Below are positions 10,187-18,496 of a stretch of DNA of 52,981 bases, piece by piece. Numbering within the stretch: the first letter of the stretch is position 1; each line of letters begins with the position of its first letter. The DNA comes from an uncultured Pseudomonadales bacterium (GTDB taxonomy: Bacteria; Pseudomonadota; Gammaproteobacteria; Pseudomonadales; Azotimanducaceae), in assembly GCA_905182155.1 (NCBI GenBank), contig CAJJAX010000017.1, positions 1-52,981 on the forward strand. Direction: 5' to 3'. The notes beneath the pieces are model-generated. The model was not told where the DNA came from. It saw only the letters and a program-made list of their open reading frames with translations, and did not search any database. Made by a program: the position numbers and the translations under genes.

Positions 10187-10433
10187 GGTGGATCCTGATT
10201 GAAAAGGAAGATTGCGGTTATCCCACAAACCGCGGGTTGGAACAAGCGTGACGTCGGGTGCTGATGCTCGGGTTGCGTTGTGCTGCTGGATCACCTCGCG
10301 CTCAGTTGCGCGCAATCGCATCACCTGATCTGGCCTCAGTGAGAGGTGGGCGGCTGCAACATAACTAGATTGGGTTGAGCGATCGAACATTCCGATGGCT
10401 GACCGATCCGACAATCCGGCAACACAGCAACCT

Positions 10434-10489
10434 AATAACCACTAACCACTAACCACTAACCACTAACCACTAACCACTAACCGCTAACT
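10434..10489. repeat. 7-bp tandem array ACTAACC (6 perfect copies plus 2 degenerate)
   Basis: Six perfect copies of ACTAACC run from 10441 to 10482. They are flanked by one degenerate copy on each side (AATAACC at 10434-10440 and GCTAACT at 10483-10489). Such an array can change copy number by slippage. Confidence 0.95.
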
Positions 10490-10569
10490 TCAAGAATGAA
10501 CGTTCGCTGGCCACTGGTTCGGCCTTGGGTTCGTCTGAGTGACGGGATGCGTGGCGCCGGCTTAGAAAA

Positions 10570-10588
10570 GCGCGGGTTAACCCTGCGC
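10570..10588. promoter_or_regulatory. Palindrome, possible operator or hairpin
   Basis: GGGTTAACCC (10574-10583) is a perfect 10-base palindrome. It can be extended outwards as GCGC on both sides if one T is bulged (10584). It lies about 45 bases upstream of the start at 10633, where an operator could sit, but no binding protein is known. Confidence 0.25.
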
Positions 10589-10632
10589 GCAAGAATCGCC
10601 TCGAGTACTATGGCGTTTAGAGAAGGCAGAGT

Positions 10633-11874
10633 ATGCGCATGATGATTCACTTAGGTCCTAAGATTCGCAAGGGTATTTTTGCTGTTGGTTCAAGCGGGAT
10701 GGGGGTGCTTGGTCTACTCTGTTTCCAAAGTGTTTTTTTTATGAGCGAGGCGAGGGCACAGTCGATGAGCAATGAAACCTTGGAAAAAACGGTCGAAGAA
10801 GCCCGGGTGCCGAGCCTTAGATCAGCTGACGGGGGTATTGCGCAGCTTTTAGATCAGACCACCGAGCGCTTGTCGCCGAAAATAAAGGCGATTGTGAACG
10901 GCAAGGCCCTGCTTGAATTGGCATTAGAGGAAGGGCTAGGCCTTTGGCGGCAGGCACGACAACGATTTCAAGCCGATGCGATGGTGGATGACCGGCCCTT
11001 GTATTGGCAACGCTTGGTAATTGCCCCGATGATCCGCGCTCAGGCAAAACACCTTGGCTTAGCGTCAGCGAAGGTTGCGCAGTTGATGGCGTCCTTCGAG
11101 CAGGCCAGCCGGGGTCAGACCGATGTGGTTTGGGCAAAGCCGAATGCGCGGCGCGTCTTGATCACCGGCTTTGATCCGTTTTCGTTGGATAACCACATTG
11201 GGCAAAGCAATCCGTCCGGGGCGGTTGCCTTGGCATTGGACGGACGGCTCTTCGAGGTTGATGGGGTTATGGTTGAAATCAATGCGGCGGTGTTTCCAGT
11301 GCGATACCCTGATTTCGATGCGGGCATTCTGGAGCAGTGGCTCTCGCCGCACCTCACCAACGACTCACTCGACCTGTTTGTGTCGGTCTCGATGGGGCGC
11401 GATCAATTTGATTTGGAGCGCTTCCCAGGGCGGCGGCGTAGTTCGAGTGCGCTGGGTAACTTGCAAGAACATACCGGCGGCACCGCGGCATCACCCAAAC
11501 CCGGGTTGCTGGATGGTTTGCCTTTGCAGGGTCCTGAATTTGTCGAGTTTTCACTGCCGGCCGCAGTAATGCAGCGAGCGCAAGGTGACTTTAAAATTCG
11601 GGATAATCATCGTGTCACCACGCTGAAGGGTGGCTCCTTTGAAGCCGCGAGCCTTGCCGCGCTGCGCGGTCAAACCGCTGTGCAAGGCAGTGGCGGTGGT
11701 TATTTGTCCAATGAAATCTCATATCGTTCGATCCGGTTGGCGAATGAACTGGGTATCACGCTACCCATGGGGCATATCCACACACCAAGATTTGAAGGCA
11801 AGGATGATCCGGACAAGCTGCTGGGTATCTTGGCACAGGTACAAGAGATGATCTTGCTGGCTGCTTTGAAGTGA
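10633..11874 (+). CDS. Exported pyroglutamyl-peptidase-like protein (C15 fold) with Ser at the nucleophile position
   Basis: The 413-residue product has an N-terminal signal sequence (hydrophobic stretch about 14-35, then SEARAQ), a helical region, then a C15-like domain from about residue 170. The domain start VLITGFDPF and NPSGAVALAL match pyrrolidone-carboxylate peptidases, enzymes that remove N-terminal pyroglutamate. The triad positions are E262 (in DQFDLERF), H383 (in MGHIHTP), but at the Cys position the sequence is GGYLSNEISY, with Ser359. It is either a serine variant or an inactive relative. The domain also contains a long insert. RBS AGAAGG precedes the ATG. It could process or bind peptides in the periplasm, which would fit the adjacent peptide-related block, but there is no shared operon. 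Confidence 0.78.
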   Translation: MRMMIHLGPKIRKGIFAVGSSGMGVLGLLCFQSVFFMSEARAQSMSNETLEKTVEEARVPSLRSADGGIAQLLDQTTERLSPKIKAIVNGKALLELALEEGLGLWRQARQRFQADAMVDDRPLYWQRLVIAPMIRAQAKHLGLASAKVAQLMASFEQASRGQTDVVWAKPNARRVLITGFDPFSLDNHIGQSNPSGAVALALDGRLFEVDGVMVEINAAVFPVRYPDFDAGILEQWLSPHLTNDSLDLFVSVSMGRDQFDLERFPGRRRSSSALGNLQEHTGGTAASPKPGLLDGLPLQGPEFVEFSLPAAVMQRAQGDFKIRDNHRVTTLKGGSFEAASLAALRGQTAVQGSGGGYLSNEISYRSIRLANELGITLPMGHIHTPRFEGKDDPDKLLGILAQVQEMILLAALK

Positions 11875-12178
11875 TCAGGGTAGTGTCTTGGCTGAGGGCT
11901 TATCAAGGGTTGCCATGGCATTCGTGGCCCCATGGGCCTCAGCGTTTGGTGAGGCTGTCCGCTTGACTAAAAGAGTCGTCTCAAGCCGCCTACTTCACCG
12001 CAAGGCTGATTGTTCTATTGATTTGGCGATTTGTGCATCCCAGGTTAGGCAGGCAAAGTATCAGGTAGTCGCTGTAAAGCAGCGAGAGGGTGAAAAATCG
12101 TGTCTCGAGCGCAAAGTATTTTTGCTGGGTGGCCTGGATAACCGTTGAATACAAACGCGATGATGGGTTGGGTGTGCT
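11875..12178. other. Intergenic region without a supported gene
   Basis: No conserved frame is seen in these 304 bases. A small perfect hairpin (TCGCTG, loop TAAAG, CAGCGA; 12069-12085) is present but is not followed by a T tract, so it is not a classical terminator. The promoter of the following gene is presumably here. Confidence 0.45.
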
Positions 12179-13978
12179 ATGAAAAAAATTGATGTTAGTC
12201 GAAGTCTCAAACAAGCTCAGGAAGCCTATTTAAAGGGCAATGATAAAGTTGTTGTTGAGACGTTAAAGCCGCTGGTGGTGCAATTTAAGTCAGACCAGCA
12301 GTTTTTGAAATTGTTATCTGCCTCGGCCTTACGAGGCGGCGATTCTGAGGTTGCGATTGAAGCGCTTGAGTGCCTGGTCCAGCTGGTGCCCGAAGATCCA
12401 GAAGTGAATGGCGCGTTAGGGGATCTATATCGCCGTGCTGGCGCGTTCGAGGCGGCATATGCTTTTTTAATCAAGAGCGTTGAGAAAGCGCCAGATCGGC
12501 CAGAATTTTTCTACAATTTGGGCTTGTACATGATGGACTTGGGTCAGTTTAAGAGAGCTGAAGGTCTTTATCGTCAAGCGCTAGAGCTGAGAGGGCATTA
12601 CGCCAAAGCAGCATTCGGTCTAACCAATGCCTTGGAGGCCCAGCGCGATTATTTTGGTGCGGCGCTCGTTTTGGATTCAATGCTAGTGGATCGCCTGAGT
12701 GATCCGGTTGTTTGGTTTCGGCTTGCTCGAATCCAGTTCAAGATCAAACAACCCGAAAAAGCGATTGAATCGTTACTCAGAACCAAAGGTTTGACGCCAG
12801 AAGATCCAGGTATCGTCGTTGAATCTGTTCGGCTTTTTTTAGCCCTAGGGCGAGTTGAAGACGCTACATCTTGGCTCGCGGAATGTGTGGATCGCGGAAT
12901 GCTCGATCGCGCGCTGTATAAGCTGAAGGCTAGTCTCGCTTATGAATTAGGTTCAGATGGTTTCCTTGCATCCTATGAGCGCCTAGATTATTCGAGCCTG
13001 CCTTTAGACTTGCAAGCAGATTACCTCAATTTTTTGGTGTCTACGGGTGAGTATGCCCGTGCGCAGCAGTTGATTGATCTGGCCTCAGGCGCATTGTTAA
13101 CGGATGCGCGAGACTTAATGCTGGCTCAGCTCAACTTGTGGAATAGCACAGGATGCTTCTCTGAAATGATGCAGTTGATTGCGTTACAGTCAGATGATTA
13201 TGGCGAATGGCTGGCGGTTGCGCTGATGGGGCAAGGTCACTTTGCTGCGGCAATAGAGGTTATTGAGCGGTTGCTCGATCAAGATGCAAATCAACAATAT
13301 TGGCTGGCGTTGTTAGAAACAGCATTGAGAATCGTTGATCCTGAAAAACACCGCAGGCTATTTTTTGATGCAGTGCCTTTTCAAGTTGTAGATCTTGGCG
13401 ATAGCGTTGGCAATGCTGAGCTCTTTCGGCTTAATACGCTGCTTGAGGTTTGGCTGAATGATCAGCATTGCTTTCAACGAGCGCCCCTGGGGCAAAGTGT
13501 TCTCGACGGTACGCAGACCGCCGGAAATTTGTTCGACCTAAGTTTTTCGCCGCTGAATCGTCTGTGGCGCGTGCTTGAGCAAGAAATTTTAAGTTTTTTA
13601 CAAACAACGCCTGGATTCGGCGGCGTCTATTTTGACGGGAGGAAAACCGGCGGTGTAAGACTCGAATCCTCCTGGTCGATTAAAGTTGCTGAGCTGGGTC
13701 ATCATGTGCCCCACGTTCATAGCAAAGGCTGGTTGAGTTGTGTGTATTACGTCAGTGTTCCAGAAGCCATCGAGCAGCGCAATGGCGAAAACGAGGGATT
13801 CTTAGGCCTCGGTCGACCGGGCGTTACCGTGCCGAGTCATCTTTCGCCCAGTGCGTTTGTTGAGCCAAAGCCTGGTAGATTGGTCGTATTCCCGAGTTAC
13901 TTGTGGCATGAGACCGTAGCCTTTATCGGAAAGGGGGAGCGAATGGTGATCGCCTTCGATGTATTGCCGAGTCCTTAA
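12179..13978 (+). CDS. TPR-repeat protein fused to a putative 2OG-Fe(II) oxygenase domain
   Basis: The product has 599 residues and no signal peptide. Residues 1 to about 400 are tetratricopeptide-like helical repeats (one clear repeat is PEFFYNLGLYMMDLGQFKRA). The C-terminal ~150 residues resemble the PF13759-type 2-oxoglutarate/Fe(II) oxygenase family: HVPHVHSKGWLSCVYYVSVP around residues 508-524 and GRLVVFPSYLWHETVAF around 563-580. The likely metal ligands are a His in the HVH segment and the His of LWHET. Such proteins are predicted to hydroxylate proteins or peptides, with the TPR part binding the substrate; this is inference. It precedes a TonB receptor, a methyltransferase and an S9 peptidase on the same strand. 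Confidence 0.82.
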   Translation: MKKIDVSRSLKQAQEAYLKGNDKVVVETLKPLVVQFKSDQQFLKLLSASALRGGDSEVAIEALECLVQLVPEDPEVNGALGDLYRRAGAFEAAYAFLIKSVEKAPDRPEFFYNLGLYMMDLGQFKRAEGLYRQALELRGHYAKAAFGLTNALEAQRDYFGAALVLDSMLVDRLSDPVVWFRLARIQFKIKQPEKAIESLLRTKGLTPEDPGIVVESVRLFLALGRVEDATSWLAECVDRGMLDRALYKLKASLAYELGSDGFLASYERLDYSSLPLDLQADYLNFLVSTGEYARAQQLIDLASGALLTDARDLMLAQLNLWNSTGCFSEMMQLIALQSDDYGEWLAVALMGQGHFAAAIEVIERLLDQDANQQYWLALLETALRIVDPEKHRRLFFDAVPFQVVDLGDSVGNAELFRLNTLLEVWLNDQHCFQRAPLGQSVLDGTQTAGNLFDLSFSPLNRLWRVLEQEILSFLQTTPGFGGVYFDGRKTGGVRLESSWSIKVAELGHHVPHVHSKGWLSCVYYVSVPEAIEQRNGENEGFLGLGRPGVTVPSHLSPSAFVEPKPGRLVVFPSYLWHETVAFIGKGERMVIAFDVLPSP

Positions 13979-14253
13979 ACGGATTGTTTTAGGCAAAAGG
14001 TTTGGCAATAACGAGGCGAAGGTTCTTTAGAAAGAATGAAAAAATTAGCAAATAAAGATTGAATTCTTAAGATTACTCCAGATAGAACTTCAGGGTGCAA
14101 TACCCTTGCCGGTTAGGGGAGTTATTCCAGCAAGGATACCGCCAAAAAATGGCCATCGACCTTGATTCTGCATTGCTTTTTTTAAAGTATAGCAAGCGTA
14201 ATCGAGGGATGATGGAAAAAGAATGGGAAGTTACGTTAAAGAGAGTAAGTCTT

Positions 14254-16860
14254 ATGTTTAGAAAAGATAGTCTTAGAACATGCGTTCGACTAGCACTGGG
14301 CCTTTCTACTGGTCTGGCAATGGGGCACAGCGGTTTGGTTCTCGCTGAAGAAGGCGATGATGCGGATGCGTTAGAGGAAGTGGTTGTTACCGGTTCGCGC
14401 ATTAAGCGAACGCTGAACTCAGCTTCTCAAGAAGTGATCACGATTACAGCTGAGGATATGCGAATTACCGGGGATATTTCGGTCGCCGATGCCTTAAGAA
14501 CGTCTAACCTAAACTCGTTCGGTTCGTTTCGAGAATCCTCAGGTAACGGCGCGCAGTCGAACGCGACATTCAACCTTCGCGGATTGGGTGCGTCACGAGC
14601 ACTAGTGCTCGTGAATGGTAAGCGGATAACTGGCTCTCCATCTTTGGGTGGGGGTGGTTCGGTTAACTTGAATATGATCCCTTTCAGCGCCGTTGACCGG
14701 ATAGAACTAATCGCGGATGGTGCGTCTGCGGTATACGGTTCAGACGCGGTAACCGGTGTAATCAATATCATCATGCGAAAAGGCTATGATGGTTTCAGGC
14801 TCAATGCCCGTTACGGTGATCGAGATCGTGATGGTGGGGTTGAAGAGAGTTTGTCATTGCAAATCGGTGCTTCATCCGATCGTGGCAGTGTTTCAGTTGC
14901 CATAGAGTACGATGCGCGAGACGAGGTTTATGATGGTGATCGCTCATTTACGGCAGCAAGAAAGAGCGATTCAGATGGTGATGGCTACATTACGGGTTAT
15001 GCAGAAACGGAAGGCATATCGTTTTATGGTTATACGTTGTATCCAAATCCGATCTATACCGGTGCGGCGTTTGATCCAACTGACGAAACGACTTGGCAGG
15101 TTCATCCGGGTGGGAATTGTTCAGAAGAAAACGGTTTCCAAGGCCCAATGAAATCTGACCTTGTGTTTGGTCCGGATACTGGCTTTTATTGTGGCTATGC
15201 TTATGCGCTGGTATCTGCAAACCGTGCGAGCGTCCATCGCTTAAATGCCTATGTCAATGCAGAGTATGAGTTGACGGACGATATTGATGCGACCGTTGAT
15301 ATTTTGTTTGCTAACAACGAGTCCTTTGGACGTTATGCGCCACCTGCAGCGCCCGGGCCTACGATCCCTGGTGATCCAAGAAACACGGTTGGTGCAACGG
15401 GCGGATACTTTCGTTGGACGGATATCGGAACCCGCGATAACGTGGTTAACGATGATCTGATTAACATTGATATCGGTTTAGACGGCGACCTTTCTGACGA
15501 CATTAGCTGGGAAGTGTACGCAACTTTTTCCGAGTACCGCTCGATGTCAGTAGGTCGGTCTTATCTGAGTTATGCAGGTCTGGAATACAACATCGCATAT
15601 GATATTTCTGATTTCGACACGTTCGTTGCGAACTTGAAAGCAACAACACTCGACGATAATAAGCAGAAGATGACCAAATATTTCGGTGGTATCCAGTGGG
15701 ATCTCTTCGAAATGGGTGGTGGTACAGCTCAGACTTATTGGGCAATGGAGTACTTTGAAGTTGATTATGCTGCGCTCGTTGATGCACAGTCTGAAGCGGG
15801 TCTCATTGGTGGCTCTGCTGGAAACTCAGCGCAAGGCTATCGCGATGTCACCGCCTTCAGTGCTGAGGCAATCTTCCCAGTCACCGATTGGTTAGAGATT
15901 GATGCGGCAGTTCGTTTCGATGACTACTCAGACTTTGGTAATGCAACGTCGCCAAGGCTTGGTGCAATTGCACAAATCCCAGGCGTTGAGGGTTTGACTG
16001 TTAAAGCGTCTTGGGGAGAAGGCTTCCGGGCCCCGAATCTGTCAGACATGTATGGTCTGACGTCTTTTTCAGCCTCGGGCGCGACGGATAACTGGGGTTG
16101 TCAGTTGGCAGGACAGGATCCTTGTCCCTCACGGCAGTTTGATACCTATATTGGTTCCAATCCAGACCTTGAAGCAGAAGAGTCCGAAACTTTCTCCTTT
16201 GGTGTTGAATATGCATTCTTCGATAATTGGAAAGCTTCTGTAAACTACTTTGACGTTACTTTGAGTAATGCAATCGAGAATATCTCGGCGCAAGATCAGT
16301 TGAACGTCGATTTTAACTCTGGTGGTAATAACCCAGCGGTACAGCGAAATTCCAATGGTTTGGTTATTGAGATTAGCGCAGGCTTCCAAAATGGCGGCAC
16401 GGAGTTTAACTACAACGGCGTCGATTATCAGTTGGCTGGGATGCTTGAAACCAGTTTTGGTGAGTTCCGACTTGCCATGAACGCCACTCAATATATGACC
16501 TACGAGTACGAATTGACCTACGGTGGAGGCGATCTAGCGGATGCTATAGGGACACTCGGTACCCCAGAATGGAAATCAAATGCTTCCGTTAGCTACACGC
16601 TCGATAAGTTCTTTGCGAACCTAGCCGTTGATTATATCGGTGAGTCGGGAGATAGGGTCAGTGATGAGAAGTACGATTCCTGGCATATGCTGAACGCATC
16701 AATGGGTTACGATCTTGATACGTTGGGGACCTTTAAAATTGGTGCCAACAACTTGACGGATGAAAGCCCATTGTTGAACCAGTTTGGTAGCATGGCTGAT
16801 GAAAATCAGTATCCGATTACGGGTCGAGTGGTTTATGTGGATTACACGCTCGAGTTCTAA
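14254..16860 (+). CDS. TonB-dependent outer-membrane receptor
   Basis: I place the start at 14254 rather than the in-frame ATG at 14095. From 14254 the product begins with a clear signal peptide (MFRKDSLRTCVRLALGLSTG through LVLAEE) and a GAGAG-like Shine-Dalgarno precedes it. The mature N-terminus carries the TonB-box-like EEVVVTGSRIKR, followed by a plug domain (FNLRGLGASRALVLVNGKRI, IELIADGASAVYGSDAVTGV) and a beta-barrel of about 650 residues ending in aromatic VYVDYTLEF. It is an energy-coupled importer; the ligand is unknown. Neighbouring peptidase and oxygenase genes suggest a peptide or peptide-derived ligand, which is inference. A strong terminator follows at 16891-16922. Confidence 0.92.
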   Translation: MFRKDSLRTCVRLALGLSTGLAMGHSGLVLAEEGDDADALEEVVVTGSRIKRTLNSASQEVITITAEDMRITGDISVADALRTSNLNSFGSFRESSGNGAQSNATFNLRGLGASRALVLVNGKRITGSPSLGGGGSVNLNMIPFSAVDRIELIADGASAVYGSDAVTGVINIIMRKGYDGFRLNARYGDRDRDGGVEESLSLQIGASSDRGSVSVAIEYDARDEVYDGDRSFTAARKSDSDGDGYITGYAETEGISFYGYTLYPNPIYTGAAFDPTDETTWQVHPGGNCSEENGFQGPMKSDLVFGPDTGFYCGYAYALVSANRASVHRLNAYVNAEYELTDDIDATVDILFANNESFGRYAPPAAPGPTIPGDPRNTVGATGGYFRWTDIGTRDNVVNDDLINIDIGLDGDLSDDISWEVYATFSEYRSMSVGRSYLSYAGLEYNIAYDISDFDTFVANLKATTLDDNKQKMTKYFGGIQWDLFEMGGGTAQTYWAMEYFEVDYAALVDAQSEAGLIGGSAGNSAQGYRDVTAFSAEAIFPVTDWLEIDAAVRFDDYSDFGNATSPRLGAIAQIPGVEGLTVKASWGEGFRAPNLSDMYGLTSFSASGATDNWGCQLAGQDPCPSRQFDTYIGSNPDLEAEESETFSFGVEYAFFDNWKASVNYFDVTLSNAIENISAQDQLNVDFNSGGNNPAVQRNSNGLVIEISAGFQNGGTEFNYNGVDYQLAGMLETSFGEFRLAMNATQYMTYEYELTYGGGDLADAIGTLGTPEWKSNASVSYTLDKFFANLAVDYIGESGDRVSDEKYDSWHMLNASMGYDLDTLGTFKIGANNLTDESPLLNQFGSMADENQYPITGRVVYVDYTLEF

Positions 16861-16890
16861 TCAAGCTTAACGATGTACCTTGATAAGGAA

Positions 16891-16922
16891 GGCTCACTCG
16901 AAAGAGTGGGTCTTTTTTTTTT
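16891..16922 (+). terminator. Rho-independent terminator of the TonB receptor gene, abutting the next start codon
   Basis: A 9-bp stem (GGCTCACTC with GAGTGGGTC, two G-U pairs) closes on a GAAA tetraloop at 16900-16903 and is followed by ten T residues (16913-16922). The ATG of the methyltransferase starts at the next base. Confidence 0.92.
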
Positions 16923-17876
16923 ATGAAAGAACAAGAACATTGGACTGCGTTCTGGAAACAGGGCCATACAACAACGTTTGGTGACTTCTTTAAAGAAGGT
17001 TACCGAGGGGCGATTGGGCAATGGTTAGTTGATCAGCAAGATCAATGGCCTAAAACTGGCGTGCTGCTTGATATCGGGTGCGGCAATTGTGCTCTGTTGA
17101 CCGGTTTACTCGCCAGCAATAGTCGGCTTGACTATATAGGCCTGGACCCCGCTGAAATATCTGTTAATGAACAAGCTCGGAAGTTCCTTGTTAATTGCCG
17201 TAACGAGGTGTCTTTGGTCACAGGTAAAGGTGCGGAAGAAACCGGGCTCGGGAATGAGGCAGTGGGTATTGCAGTCTCGGTCTTCGGGTTTGAGTATAGC
17301 GATACGGCCGTGTCGGTCAAAGAGCTTGCCAGGGTGCTCAAGCCGCGGGCGCCCTTTGCCTTTTTGCTTCATCATAGCGACTCCGTTGTGACGCGGATGT
17401 CTGGCCGGGCGCTTGCTGAGTATAAAGACGAAGAAGTTAAAATGGTGCTTGGCGCTTTGTCTACGATCAGCGAACGAGCAGAGCATGTTGCGCTCGCCGA
17501 GCTAAAAAACGATGAGAAAGCCGAAGCGGCAAGAATGCGACTCAACGATTTCGCTAGCCGGTACCTAGGACAACCTACGTCGGGTGAGCCGAATGTCACG
17601 ATGTTTGAGTTTATGACGTCAGCGCTTCGGTTTTTTCAGGTCGTAAAACAGCCCTTGGAGGAAAGATTGGCATTTATTTCGGACTTGCAAATGGAATATG
17701 ATCATTACTGTGCGCGATTTCAACAAATGATCTCGGTTGCGAGAGACGAGACGTCGATTCAACAACTTTCAGAACACTTTGTGAAGGCCGGTCTTGAGGT
17801 TGAAGTGCTACAGGTATTAATGGACGAGAGAGGTTTATTGGCATGGGAAATTTCTGGCAAAAAGCAAGCGGGTTAG
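16923..17876 (+). CDS. Class I SAM-dependent methyltransferase
   Basis: The 317-residue protein begins EQEHWTAFWKQGHTTTFGDFF and carries the SAM-binding motif I VLLDIGCGNCALLTGLL (about residues 42-58), an acidic motif II (DYIGLDPAEIS) and VSVFGFEYSD, all typical of class I methyltransferases. The methyl acceptor is unknown. The ATG directly follows the T tract of a terminator, and no Shine-Dalgarno is available except GAGTGGG inside the terminator stem, so expression may depend on read-through or a leaderless transcript. It overlaps the next gene by 34 bases, which suggests coupling. Occurrence beside a TonB receptor and a TPR-oxygenase suggests a shared role. Confidence 0.85.
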   Translation: MKEQEHWTAFWKQGHTTTFGDFFKEGYRGAIGQWLVDQQDQWPKTGVLLDIGCGNCALLTGLLASNSRLDYIGLDPAEISVNEQARKFLVNCRNEVSLVTGKGAEETGLGNEAVGIAVSVFGFEYSDTAVSVKELARVLKPRAPFAFLLHHSDSVVTRMSGRALAEYKDEEVKMVLGALSTISERAEHVALAELKNDEKAEAARMRLNDFASRYLGQPTSGEPNVTMFEFMTSALRFFQVVKQPLEERLAFISDLQMEYDHYCARFQQMISVARDETSIQQLSEHFVKAGLEVEVLQVLMDERGLLAWEISGKKQAG

Positions 17877-18307
17877 TGCTTGGCCTTTTATTATTTAGCG
17901 ATGTGGTTGGCAGTGAGACCATTATAAGTTGCGCATCAATCAGTGACGTCACCAAACGATTGGCTTGCTACGATGCGATGGCCGGCAGGGTGGAAAAAAA
18001 GATGGCCGAAGCGAAAGCCCCCGCCGTTTCAACTCAAAAAAGAATTGTTATTCGGCAAGCCGCGGCTGCTGTAGTGATTGGTGATATAGCCGAGACGGAT
18101 GGGTTTCGGGTCGTCCGAGTGATTTGGTCCAGGACATTGCGAGCGACGTATGTCGCGGATGACGGACGTCGGTTTTCAGATCAGTCTTCACGCCGTTATG
18201 GGTTGAAAAAAGGTGATCTCGTTGAGTTAAAGGCTGGATTTTTAGGTTCAAAACGATTGGTCAGGAGTGATGGGTTTCAGGTCAAGGTCAAAGAAGTCAC
18301 TCGGTAA
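17843..18307 (+). CDS. Small exported protein of unknown function
   Basis: The product has 154 residues. It starts with a signal peptide (MGNFWQKASGLVLGLLLFSD, cleavage near residue 24) and then shows SCASISDVTKRLACYDAMAG, a Cys-x-SIxDxxxRLxCYDxxAG pattern found in several exported proteins such as VasI-like proteins. The second half (about 70-150) is beta-rich with Arg/Lys residues (DLVELKAGFLGSKRLVRS) and could bind nucleic acid or peptidoglycan, but this is not known. The start lies inside the methyltransferase frame (34-base overlap), so the two are probably co-translated. It contains no second hydrophobic segment. Confidence 0.65.
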   Translation: MGNFWQKASGLVLGLLLFSDVVGSETIISCASISDVTKRLACYDAMAGRVEKKMAEAKAPAVSTQKRIVIRQAAAAVVIGDIAETDGFRVVRVIWSRTLRATYVADDGRRFSDQSSRRYGLKKGDLVELKAGFLGSKRLVRSDGFQVKVKEVTR

Positions 18308-18496
18308 AGTTGCTCACTGCTTTGTTGCGTAACGCATGGCGAGTTGGGGCGATGAATAGGCTCGGTCTTGCTCGTAGGACCTACTAACCCATTGCTCGGC
18401 GGTGATGGTGTTTAATCGCAGATCAACAATGGTAAAATTATTAGGGCCATGCTGCAGGCCTGTTAGCTAGCAAGTTTAAAAAGGGAAGGATCTCAA

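Larger units (their letters stand above)
10187..10632. other. Divergent intergenic region with a 7-bp array and a palindrome
   Basis: This 446-base gap separates two divergently transcribed genes and must hold both promoters. It contains the seven-base array at 10441-10482 and a GC-rich palindrome at 10570-10588. No further gene is supported. Confidence 0.55.
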
